Source of the DNA: Mitsuokella multacida DSM 20544
GTDB taxonomy: Bacteria; Bacillota; Negativicutes; Selenomonadales; Selenomonadaceae
Assembly: GCF_000155955.1 (NCBI RefSeq)
Contig: NZ_GG697143.2
Coordinates: forward strand, 62,554 to 126,553
Direction of reading: 5' to 3'
DNA: 64,000 nt
In this document: in pieces, positions 23,214 to 31,599 of the stretch
Numbering within the stretch: the first letter of the stretch is position 1
Layout: each line of letters opens with the position of its first letter
Notes under the pieces: generated by a model
Seen by the model: only the letters and a program-made list of their open reading frames with translations
What the model was told of the DNA's origin: nothing
Database searches by the model: none
Position numbers and translations under genes: made by a program

Positions 23214-25592
23214 TTACTCTACACCAACAATCTGCTTGGCCAATTTCACTGCCTTGACGCCATCGGCTGCATAGGCGTCGGCGCCGCAGCTGTCGGCGTA
23301 GTCCTGGGTGACGGCGGCGCCGCCAATCATGACTTTGGCGCGTGCGCCGGCGCGGCGCAGTTTGTCGATGACTTTATCGATCTGAGGCATGGTCGTCGTC
23401 ATCAGGGCGGCGAGGCCGACGACGTCGGCATTTTGCTCGAGGGCGGTCTCGACGATGGTGTCGGCCTCGACGTCCTTGCCGAGGTCGATGACCTTGAAGC
23501 CGGAGTTCGCGAGCAGCGCGCCCGTGATATTCTTGCCGAGGTCGTGGACGTCGCCCTTGACGGTGGCGATGACGAACGTGCCCTTATCGGCTTCGGCACT
23601 CGCGGGGATGAGTTCCTTGAGCTTGTCGAACGCCGCGCGCATTGTCTCGGCCGACAGCAGGACCTGCGGCAGGAACATGCGGCCGGAGCCGAAGTCCTCG
23701 CCAATCTCGGTCATGGCGGCCGTCAGTCCTTTCTCGGTGATCTCGTTGCTGGACTTGCCCTCCTGCAGGGCCTGGACGACGAGGCCGACGATGACGTCCT
23801 TCTCGCCTTCGATGACGGCCTGCTTGATGGCATCGAGGATCGGCAGGTCGGTCGTCTTCATGACGGCGGCCTTCTTCGGCACGGCGAGGTTTGCCTCGTC
23901 CTGGCTGAAGGCGAGGCCGCAGGGGTCGTCGCCTAAAAGGGCAGCGCTGGCCTTCAGGGCCTTCTGCATCGATTCGTCGTACGGGTTCATGATCGGGGCG
24001 TCGAGGCCGGCGGCGAGGCACATCGCGAAGAAGGTGCTGTTGATCAGCGGGCGGTTCGGCAGGCCAAACGAGATGTTCGAGAGGCCCATCGTCGAAGGAT
24101 AGCCGAGGCGCTGGCGGTAGAGCTGCAGGGTTTTGAGTACCTCGCGGCAGGCGTTCTTGTCGGCGGAGACGGTCATGACGAGGGCGTCGAGCAGGAAGTC
24201 GCCGTCGTTGAGGCCGTTTTCCTTCGCCTTGCCGACGATGTACTCGATGGCCTTGAGGCGGTCCTCGGCCGTCTTGGGCACGCCGTCTTCGGTGATCGGC
24301 AGGCAGAGGATGGCGGCGCCGTACTTCTTGGCCAGCGGCAGGAAGTCGCGGATGCGGTCGTCCTCGGCCGTTACCGAGTTGATGAGGGCGCGCCCCGGAT
24401 AGGCGCGCAGGCCGGCCTCGAGCGCGGCGGCGTCGCTCGTGTCGATGGCGAGCGGGGCATCTGTGAGCTGGGCGATTTCCGTCACGGCCTGCTTCATGGC
24501 CTTGGTGGCATCGATGCCGGCCACGCCCATGTTGACGTCGAGCAGCCTTGCGCCGGCCTTGACCTGGTTCACGGCTTCTTTCTTGACGGAGAGCAGGGAG
24601 CCTTCGCGGATCTCGGCGGCGAGTTTCTTGCGGCCTGTCGGGTTGATGCGCTCGCCAATCAGGACGGTCGGCAGGTCCTTGTCGACGCAGACCGAGCGGC
24701 TGCGGCTGGCGAGCCAGAGGCGCTTCGGCAGCGGCTCTCGCACGGGCTCAGCCTGCCCTTCGAGCGCCGCGCGCAGCGCTCGGATGTGAGCTGGCGTCGT
24801 GCCGCAGCAGCCGCCGAGGTAGGTGGCACCGGCGGCGAGGAGCTTCGGGCCCCAGCTGCCGAAGTCCTCAGGACCCATCGGGAAATGCGTCACGCCGTCA
24901 ACGAGCTGCGGCATGCCGGCGTTCGGCTGGACGCTGATTGGGCAGTCGCAGCTGGCGGCGAGCGTCTTGACAATCGGCACGAGCTGCTCCGGTCCGAGCG
25001 AGCAGTTGACGCCAATGATGTCCGCGCCCATGTGGGAGAGGATGATGGCGGCCGACTGCGGGTCGGTGCCCGTGACCGTGCGGCCGTCGTCGCTGTAGGT
25101 CAGCTGGCAGATGACCGGGATCGCTGGCGCGACCTCTTTGGAGGCGAGCAGGGCGGCGCGCATCTCCTGGATGTCGATGCAGGTCTCGATGATGAAAAAG
25201 TCGACGCCGGCCTTGGCGAGTGCGCTGGCCTGCTCCTTGAAGCACGCATAGGCCTCTTCGAAATCGAGGTCGCCGAGCGGGCTGATGAAGCGGCCCGTCG
25301 GGCCCATGGAGCCGGCGACCTTGGCGCGCGTGCCGGCAGCTTCTTTGGCAATACGGACGGCTGCCGTGTTGAGCTCTTCGACGCGGTCCTCGAGGCCGTA
25401 ATGGTCGAGCTTGAGGCGGCTGGCGCCGAAGGTGTTCGTCTCGATGATGGTCGCACCGGCCTCGATGTAGGCCTCGTGGATGTGCCGGACGACTTCCGGG
25501 TGGTCGATGTTCATGAGTTCGGGACAGCCGCCCGCTTCCAGGCCGCCAGCCTGCAGCATCGTGCCCATGGCACCGTCAAAGATGTGGATCAT
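23214..25592 (-). CDS. metH: Cobalamin-dependent methionine synthase lacking the reactivation domain
   Basis: Transfers a methyl group from 5-methyl-THF to homocysteine through B12. Domains in order over 792 residues: homocysteine domain (IFDGAMGTMLQ at the start; zinc Cys in GVNCSLGP and GGCCGTTPAHI, about residues 200-275), pterin-binding domain (VLIGERINPTGRKKL from about 315), four-helix cap from about 555, and the Rossmann B12 domain with base-off motif DVHDLG at about 675. It stops right after this domain; the 300-residue SAM-binding reactivation domain of E. coli MetH is absent, but a stand-alone activation protein is encoded next door. ATG 25592 follows GGAGGAATT. Confidence 0.95.
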   Translation of the reverse strand: MIHIFDGAMGTMLQAGGLEAGGCPELMNIDHPEVVRHIHEAYIEAGATIIETNTFGASRLKLDHYGLEDRVEELNTAAVRIAKEAAGTRAKVAGSMGPTGRFISPLGDLDFEEAYACFKEQASALAKAGVDFFIIETCIDIQEMRAALLASKEVAPAIPVICQLTYSDDGRTVTGTDPQSAAIILSHMGADIIGVNCSLGPEQLVPIVKTLAASCDCPISVQPNAGMPQLVDGVTHFPMGPEDFGSWGPKLLAAGATYLGGCCGTTPAHIRALRAALEGQAEPVREPLPKRLWLASRSRSVCVDKDLPTVLIGERINPTGRKKLAAEIREGSLLSVKKEAVNQVKAGARLLDVNMGVAGIDATKAMKQAVTEIAQLTDAPLAIDTSDAAALEAGLRAYPGRALINSVTAEDDRIRDFLPLAKKYGAAILCLPITEDGVPKTAEDRLKAIEYIVGKAKENGLNDGDFLLDALVMTVSADKNACREVLKTLQLYRQRLGYPSTMGLSNISFGLPNRPLINSTFFAMCLAAGLDAPIMNPYDESMQKALKASAALLGDDPCGLAFSQDEANLAVPKKAAVMKTTDLPILDAIKQAVIEGEKDVIVGLVVQALQEGKSSNEITEKGLTAAMTEIGEDFGSGRMFLPQVLLSAETMRAAFDKLKELIPASAEADKGTFVIATVKGDVHDLGKNITGALLANSGFKVIDLGKDVEADTIVETALEQNADVVGLAALMTTTMPQIDKVIDKLRRAGARAKVMIGGAAVTQDYADSCGADAYAADGVKAVKLAKQIVGVE

Positions 25593-25653
25593 AGCCAATT
25601 CCTCCAGAGTTGTTCCTGATACGTGATTCCTGATGTTCTTGCTCAAAGATTCT

Positions 25654-25689
25654 ATTGACATAGTAATGCAGTATGAATTCTATGTCAAT
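25654..25689 (-). promoter_or_regulatory. metH promoter inside a 10-bp inverted repeat
   Basis: On the minus strand, -35 TTGACA (25683-25688), 17 bp, and -10 TACTAT (25660-25665). ATTGACATAG (25654-25663) and CTATGTCAAT (25680-25689) form a perfect inverted repeat with a 16-bp centre that covers both promoter boxes, a strong candidate operator. Confidence 0.65.
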
Positions 25690-25704
25690 GCTTTTATAGC
25701 CCGC

Positions 25705-26388
25705 TCACTTGACCGCCTTGCGGGAGGGGCAGTCGACTTTGTCGCAGGCGGCACAGCCGTTGGGGGAGTGCGCTGCTTCTTCTGAGCCCTTGACTTCCTT
25801 ATATAGGCCGATGATAGCCGTGACGCTCTTGCGCGGCACGAGCATCTTCGACTCGGAAAGCGAGATGCCGATGGTCTCGCACTTTGTCACGCGGATGAGC
25901 TCGGGCTGTTGGTCGAGCGGCCAGTCGCCGTAGCCGGGGCTGAAGCGCCAGCGCATGCCATAGCCCTGTGCGGCCATCTTCGGCTTGATGGCCTTCTCCA
26001 TGCCGTCGGCCAGCTGCTCGACGGCCGTGGTCGCGGCGGCGTCGAGCAGGACGCTGCTCGCGTACTCGCCATCGGCAAAGCGCTTCGTGACCATGTCCTC
26101 GATGGCATCGCCGACTGTGACGGCGAGCAGGATGACCTTGTCGCAGCCAGAGAGATGCTTGCCGATCTTCGTTCCTTCGATGTGGAAGGGCGGGTCGGCT
26201 TTCACGATCTGCTTCTCGCAGTCGTAGTCGTAGAGCTGCCAGATGCCGCGCGGCTCGGCGAGCAGGCGGGCGTCCTGGCAGGCATCCTCGATGAGGCGTT
26301 CATCGAAATCCTTGGCGCGCATGAGCCCCGCATAGCGGCGCGTCTCCTTCGGGTCAATCTTCAACAGTGGGGCATTGTAGACAGGCAT
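25705..26388 (-). CDS. Stand-alone methionine synthase activation-domain protein
   Basis: A 227-residue protein resembling the C-terminal SAM-binding reactivation domain of MetH. Visible are the RYAGLMRAKDF start region, KVILLAVTVGDAIED, and the family signature WRFSPGYGDWPLDQQ with the following SESKMLVPRKSVTAIIGL. It should bind SAM and, with a reductant, re-methylate oxidised cob(II)alamin on MetH, replacing the missing domain of the neighbouring enzyme. The C-terminus has a small Cys cluster (CAACDKVDC), possibly redox- or metal-related. ATG 26388 follows GGGGAGGAATATCC; frames starting further upstream would run across a parS site. Confidence 0.9.
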   Translation of the reverse strand: MPVYNAPLLKIDPKETRRYAGLMRAKDFDERLIEDACQDARLLAEPRGIWQLYDYDCEKQIVKADPPFHIEGTKIGKHLSGCDKVILLAVTVGDAIEDMVTKRFADGEYASSVLLDAAATTAVEQLADGMEKAIKPKMAAQGYGMRWRFSPGYGDWPLDQQPELIRVTKCETIGISLSESKMLVPRKSVTAIIGLYKEVKGSEEAAHSPNGCAACDKVDCPSRKAVK

Positions 26389-26416
26389 GGATATTCCTCC
26401 CCGTAATTTTTTAAAA

Positions 26417-26432
26417 TGTTTCACGTGAAACA
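26417..26432. promoter_or_regulatory. parS: parS site 4, upstream of parA
   Basis: A perfect TGTTTCACGTGAAACA without extended dyad, between the divergent MetH-activation gene and parAB. Confidence 0.95.
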
Positions 26433-26521
26433 ATGGCATTTTCGCGATTTCTATATTATGATATAGGGTATACAGCGCGGAGGAGCCGTGACGGATGGCA
26501 GAGGCTCCTGCCGCACAAGCA

Positions 26522-26551
26522 TTACAAATGTTACAATGTAACAATTATACT
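26522..26551 (+). promoter_or_regulatory. parA promoter with a 15-bp palindrome in its spacer
   Basis: -35 TTACAA (26522-26527) and -10 TATACT (26546-26551) are 18 bp apart. The spacer holds the perfect palindrome TGTTACAATGTAACA (26529-26543), which a dimeric regulator could use to shut off parAB. The remainder of the 26389-26642 gap contains parS 4 and a small GGCAG/CTGCC hairpin. Confidence 0.6.
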
Positions 26552-26642
26552 GATTCTAGCACGCTTTTACAAGGATAGCTGTGCACTTGTTTACTATTGC
26601 AGGACAGAATGGTATGGGAAATCAAAGAAAGTGGTGAAATTC

Positions 26643-27399
<757 letters not shown>

Positions 27400-27410
<11 letters not shown>

Positions 27411-28344
27411 GGGACACGGCGGCCTCGGCAAAGGACTCGGCGCGCTCTTGAAGAACCGCGAGATCACGCCGGCCAAAGACCAGGTGCAGGAAATCGCGGC
27501 CGATGAGATCCGGGCCAACCGCTATCAGCCGCGCCAGAATTTCGACGAGGCGGCGCTCGAGGATCTCAGCGAGTCCATCCGCCAGTACGGCATCCTGCAG
27601 CCCCTGATCGTCCGGCGCCTGCCGGAGAAGGGCTATGAGCTCATCGCGGGTGAGCGCCGCCTGCGCGCCGCCCGCAAAGCAGGACTTGAAAAAGTACCGG
27701 CACTTGTGCGAGAATATAACGATGCAGAGATTAGTGAGATCGCCCTGATCGAGAACATCCAGCGCGAGAACCTCAATATCATCGAGGAGGCAGAGGCCTA
27801 CGCTTTCCTCATGCAGAACTTCCAGCTGACGCAGGAGATGCTCGCGAAGAAGGTCGGCCGCAGCCGCCCGCACATCGCCAACTCGCTGCGCCTCCTGGAG
27901 CTCGCAGAGCCTGTCCAGGACAAGCTCGTCGCAGGTGAACTGCTCATGGGGCAGGCACGGCCGCTGCTCGCGCTCAAGGATGAGGCACTGCAGGTCAAGG
28001 CAGCGGCGCACATCCTCGCGGAGCACCTGTCCTCGCGCCAGGCGGAAGAACTCGTGCGCCGACTGCTCGATGACCCCGCCTATCTCGATGCAGAGGAGAG
28101 CAGGCCGGAAGACGAGTCCGCAGAGGCTCAGGAAACGCAGGAAGCTCAGCAGGATGCATTCTATCAGGATGCTGTGGGCCGGCTCAACGAGTACCTCGGC
28201 ACGAAGGTGCGCATCCGCCCCGGCAAGAAAAAGAGCCGCATTGAGATCGAGTTCTACTCCGAAGACGACCTCGAGCGCCTGCTCGAGCTTCTCGAGGGGC
28301 AGAAGGACTCACATCCGACTCCGCCCGAGCACTTCTCTGTCTGA
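27400..28344 (+). CDS. parB: Chromosome partitioning protein ParB (Spo0J)
   Basis: A CTP-dependent DNA clamp that loads at parS, slides along flanking DNA and recruits SMC. The 314 residues contain the N-terminal KGLGALL ParA-stimulating region, the CTPase domain with [26 protein letters not shown] (GERR phosphate motif, about residues 82-97) and [10 protein letters not shown], and the HTH ([24 protein letters not shown]) that reads parS. A Glu/Gln-rich linker ([19 protein letters not shown]) precedes the C-terminal dimerisation domain. Six perfect parS sites in this window provide its substrate. Confidence 0.96.
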
Positions 28345-28356
28345 TCTTGACGGCAT

Positions 28357-28372
28357 TGTTTCACGTGAAACA
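28357..28372. promoter_or_regulatory. parS: parS site 5, directly after parB
   Basis: A perfect TGTTTCACGTGAAACA starting 13 bp beyond the parB stop. TGACG (28348-28352) and CGTCA (28374-28378) add an imperfect outer dyad. Confidence 0.95.
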
Positions 28373-28417
28373 TCGTCATCTATTTACCGTATCTTATGAA
28401 GGAGCATTCAATAGACA

Positions 28418-28933
28418 ATGGATATTCAGGAAATCACGAAATTTGCCCTAAATAACATCATCCCGATTCTCGCTGGTCTCGGCGTCATCGCCGTCATCCT
28501 GCTGGCGCTGCTCATCAACCTCTACATGAAGGTCAGCTACATGAAGAAGCGCTACCGCAAGATGATGACGGGGGCGGATGGCGCGAACCTCGAGCGCATG
28601 CTCATCGGCCATCTCAACGAGATCCAGGCGGTGTCGGAGGAGAACGCCGCGATAAAGCGCGAGAACGAGCGCCTCGATGGACTGCTGCAGCTCGCCATCA
28701 CGCGCGTCGGTGTCGTGCGCTTCCGCGCGTTCGACGATATGGGCAGTGACCTGAGCTATGCCGTTGCACTCCTCGACTCCTACAATGACGGCGTCATCCT
28801 CACGAGCATCTTCGGCCGCGAGGATTCGCGCAGCTACGTCAAGCCGGTCGAGAAGGGCCAGTCGACGTACCAGCTGATGCCGGAAGAGCAGCAGGCTCTC
28901 GACGAGGCAATGCGCAAGGGCGCATCAGCCTGA
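28418..28933 (+). CDS. DUF4446 family membrane-anchored protein
   Basis: A 171-residue protein commonly found just downstream of parB in clostridial and Negativicutes genomes. Residues 15-38 (IIPILAGLGVIAVILLALLINLY) form one TM helix. A coiled-coil follows (LNEIQAVSEENAAIKRENERLDGLLQLAI, about residues 66-95). The C-terminal domain contains RFRAFDDMGSDLSYAVALLDSYNDGVILTSI, the DUF4446 core. Function is unknown. ATG 28418 follows a GAAGGAGCATTC site, and the gene lies about 45 bp beyond parS 5. Confidence 0.88.
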   Translation: MDIQEITKFALNNIIPILAGLGVIAVILLALLINLYMKVSYMKKRYRKMMTGADGANLERMLIGHLNEIQAVSEENAAIKRENERLDGLLQLAITRVGVVRFRAFDDMGSDLSYAVALLDSYNDGVILTSIFGREDSRSYVKPVEKGQSTYQLMPEEQQALDEAMRKGASA

Positions 28934-29095
28934 GCCATGAAATAAGCTTTGAATTGCGGTAAATCCTATGCTATAATAGGCGTAAGATTTACCGCATCAT
29001 TTTTTCCAGTAAATTTTTCCAGTAATTCAAAGGCAGTTCTGATCCAGGGAGCGTATCATTTCCGTGGATTATTTTTTTGTTTGGAGGTTTCATCT

Positions 29096-30223
29096 TTGGC
29101 TAAGAGCGAAGAACAGAAAGTGCAGAAGGCAGCCACTGCAGCGGAGCAGGAGGGCGTGACCGAGCAGACGACGGTGATGGCCCCTCTGTCAGACGAGGCA
29201 GTCAAGGCTGCGGTGGAAGCTGAGAAGGTAAAGGACACGAAGAAGAAAAAGGCCAAGAAGAAGCAGACGATCTATACGATCAAGCTGATCCCCGATGACG
29301 ATGGCGACACGAAGAGCATCCGCCTGTCGGAGCGCGTGCTCAAATACGGCATCGCCTCGGTGGCGGCTGGTGCGCTGCTCTTCGTCGGCGCGTTCAGCTA
29401 CTCGGTCTACAGCACGTTCGCCAATCAGAACGGTGCCGCAGAGATCCATGAGCTGCGCGAGGTCAACAACATCCAGCAGGAGCAGCTGCTGCAGCTCTCC
29501 AAGAAGGCCAATGCGCTGCAGGATGAGCTCGACCAGCTCACGCAGCTCGAGTCGGACCTGCGCCGCATGTCGGGCGCGAGCCCCGCACAGGATGATGGCT
29601 CGGGCGATGGCAGCGGCCTGACGAATGACGGCACGAGCGGCCAGCACGATGGCCAGGGCGGCCCGTACGCACAGCAGCCGAGCCTCGATAACGTCAGCGA
29701 GGCTCTCGACAATGTCGCGAAGGACATCGAGAAGCGTCGCGCCTCGCTGCTCGCCCTGCAGGAAGAGCTCAAGGCACAGCAGGAGTCGATGGGGACGCCG
29801 GGCATGGTCTCGCTGCCGGGCTCGCTCGTCGGCAGCACGGTGTCGGTCACGACGCCGACGGGCTGGCCGGCTCGCGGTGAGGTCAGCTCGCCGTACGGCC
29901 TGCGCTGGAATGGCTCGGACTTCCACCCGGGCATCGATATCGCCAATGACATGGGGACGCCAATCGTCGCTACGGCTGACGGCACGGTCACCACGGCTGG
30001 CTGGAACTCAGGCGGCTACGGCAACATGGTCGACATCGACCACGGCAACGGCATCACGACGCGTTACGGCCATGCGATGCAGGTCGTCGTCAGCGCCGGC
30101 CAGCACGTGCGCCGCGGCCAGATCATCGCTTACATGGGCAGCACGGGCTTCTCGACGGGCCCGCACGTCCACTACGAGGTCCGCGTCAACGGCCAGGCGG
30201 TCAACCCGGTCAGCTACCTCTGA
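29096..30223 (+). CDS. M23 family metallopeptidase (LytM-type), membrane anchored
   Basis: A 375-residue envelope protein. A Lys-rich cytoplasmic start (TKKKKAKKKQTIYTIK) precedes one TM helix at about residues 82-103 (ASVAAGALLFVGAFSYSVYS). A coiled-coil (REVNNIQQEQLLQLSKKANALQ..., about 115-150), a Gly/Asp/Ser-rich linker and a second coiled-coil (about 205-245) follow. The C-terminal M23 domain carries the zinc motif HPGIDIAND and GPHVHYEVR, with intact ligands, so it should be an active peptidoglycan endopeptidase. The TTG at 29096 is spaced 8 nt from GGAGGT. The architecture is close to cell-division EnvC/NlpD-like or sporulation SpoIIQ-like peptidases; the exact role is not clear. Confidence 0.88.
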   Translation: MAKSEEQKVQKAATAAEQEGVTEQTTVMAPLSDEAVKAAVEAEKVKDTKKKKAKKKQTIYTIKLIPDDDGDTKSIRLSERVLKYGIASVAAGALLFVGAFSYSVYSTFANQNGAAEIHELREVNNIQQEQLLQLSKKANALQDELDQLTQLESDLRRMSGASPAQDDGSGDGSGLTNDGTSGQHDGQGGPYAQQPSLDNVSEALDNVAKDIEKRRASLLALQEELKAQQESMGTPGMVSLPGSLVGSTVSVTTPTGWPARGEVSSPYGLRWNGSDFHPGIDIANDMGTPIVATADGTVTTAGWNSGGYGNMVDIDHGNGITTRYGHAMQVVVSAGQHVRRGQIIAYMGSTGFSTGPHVHYEVRVNGQAVNPVSYL

Positions 30224-30241
30224 TCCTTCAATAAATAGAAT

Positions 30242-30291
30242 GAGACTCTGTATCAACGTGTTCTCTCGCGTTGATGCGGGGTCTCTTTTTG
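30242..30291 (+). terminator. Terminator after the M23 peptidase gene
   Basis: GAGAC and TCAACG pair with CGTTGA and GTCTC around a 9-nt loop, with an asymmetric internal loop, followed by TTTTTG. Confidence 0.7.
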
Positions 30292-30346
30292 TTTTGAACG
30301 AAACCGAAACAGAATAAAGGAGAATAATCATTCGATAAGGCGTATC

Positions 30347-30412
30347 CATGTATACATGTTAAGTTATGGTTGACATGTCAAGTATACATTTTTATAATAG
30401 AAGTTACGTAAC
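30347..30412 (+). promoter_or_regulatory. Glutamate synthase promoter with three perfect palindromes
   Basis: Consensus -35 TTGACA (30370-30375), 17 bp, consensus -10 TATAAT (30393-30398). CATGTATACATG (30347-30358) lies upstream, TTGACATGTCAA (30370-30381) overlaps the -35, and GTTACGTAAC (30403-30412) covers the expected start site. GTATAC also recurs in the spacer (30382-30387). The rest of the leader to 30492 holds no gene. Confidence 0.75.
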
Positions 30413-30492
30413 GCCATATGCATTGTGCAAACACATTTGTGTATTGATTCTATGTAAGACAGAAAGCTAGAAGGATAGAAGGAGAGACCGCT

Positions 30493-31599
30493 ATGTGTCG
30501 GATAGGTTCCATAAAGAGTAAAGTACCCATTCAGCCCTCCAAGGCACTGCATCTCATGCTTCCACAGCAGGAAGGTCATGATAACTCAGGTTTCGCCATG
30601 GTCATGCAGGACCTGTACGGAATCTTTTCCAATTATAAGGACAAGCCGCTGTTGTCGCTGGCCTGCACGCAGCGCGGTGCCCAGCTCGTCGAGGAGTACA
30701 TGGACACGCACAACTTCGTGCAGCTGGCCGAGTGGATCCCGGTCCCGGACAAGCAACCGGGCCTTGACATCCAGGCGATGCCGTACTACATCTTCCGCAA
30801 CTACGATTATCCGGAAGATGCAGAGCACATGACGAAGGAGCAGAAGGAAGACCTGCTGCTCGACACGCGCCTGGCCCTGCGCAAGATCCTCGAGGAGGAG
30901 AATGCCGGTTACGTCTACTCGTTCTGGCCGGATGTGCTGACGCTCAAGGAGATCGGCGATCCGCGCGACATCGCGACATACTTCCATCTCTGGGATGACA
31001 ATGGCTGCCTCGTCGCCAAGTCCATCGTCGCCCAGTGCCGCCAGAACACGAACTACGACATCGTCCGCTATGCGGCGCACCCGTTCTTCCTGCAGGGTTA
31101 CACGCTCTGCGCGAACGGCGAGAACACCTTCTACACGAAGAACAAGGAGTTCCAGAAATCCCTGCACCGCGGCTACATCGGCTTTGAGTCCGACTCCCAG
31201 TGCTTCCTCAACACGCTCCACTACGTCCATCACGAGCTCAAGTGGCCACTAACGTACTACAAGCACGTCATCACGCCGCTGCCGTTCGAGGAGATCGCCG
31301 AGCGCCCCGACAAGGATGTCCTGATCGCCATCCGCCAGAGCCTCGCAAACCTCGAGATCAATGGCCCGAACACGATCATCGGCGTCCTGCCGGACAAGAA
31401 GATGATCACCTGCTGTGATTCCAAGAAGCTGCGCCCGGTCGTCGTCGGACGCACGGATGACATGGTGGCCATCTCGTCCGAGGTTTGTGGTCTCAATGAG
31501 ATCATGCCGGACCGTGACCAGACGAAGGATATCTACCCGAATGAACGTGAAATCGTTGTGATCGACAACGACCTGGAGGTACAGAGATGGAAGCAGTAA
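30493..31599 (+). CDS. Glutamate synthase, glutaminase (class II amidotransferase) subunit
   Basis: The 368-residue protein corresponds to the N-terminal glutaminase domain of GltB, encoded separately as in archaea and some Firmicutes. It releases ammonia from glutamine for the synthase subunit. MCRIGS places the nucleophilic Cys at residue 2, exposed after Met removal. Supporting segments are GHDNSGFAMVMQDL near residue 28, HNFVQLAEW and, towards the end, GPNTIIGVLPDKKMITCCDSKKLRPVVVG and ISSEVCGL. ATG 30493. The C-terminus overlaps the next gene by 13 nt, so translation is coupled. Confidence 0.88.
   Translation: MCRIGSIKSKVPIQPSKALHLMLPQQEGHDNSGFAMVMQDLYGIFSNYKDKPLLSLACTQRGAQLVEEYMDTHNFVQLAEWIPVPDKQPGLDIQAMPYYIFRNYDYPEDAEHMTKEQKEDLLLDTRLALRKILEEENAGYVYSFWPDVLTLKEIGDPRDIATYFHLWDDNGCLVAKSIVAQCRQNTNYDIVRYAAHPFFLQGYTLCANGENTFYTKNKEFQKSLHRGYIGFESDSQCFLNTLHYVHHELKWPLTYYKHVITPLPFEEIAERPDKDVLIAIRQSLANLEINGPNTIIGVLPDKKMITCCDSKKLRPVVVGRTDDMVAISSEVCGLNEIMPDRDQTKDIYPNEREIVVIDNDLEVQRWKQ

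Noticed and set aside
25593-25704. SAM or cobalamin riboswitch upstream of metH
   Set aside because: Only 112 bp are available, filled by a promoter and inverted repeat; no aptamer motifs are seen.
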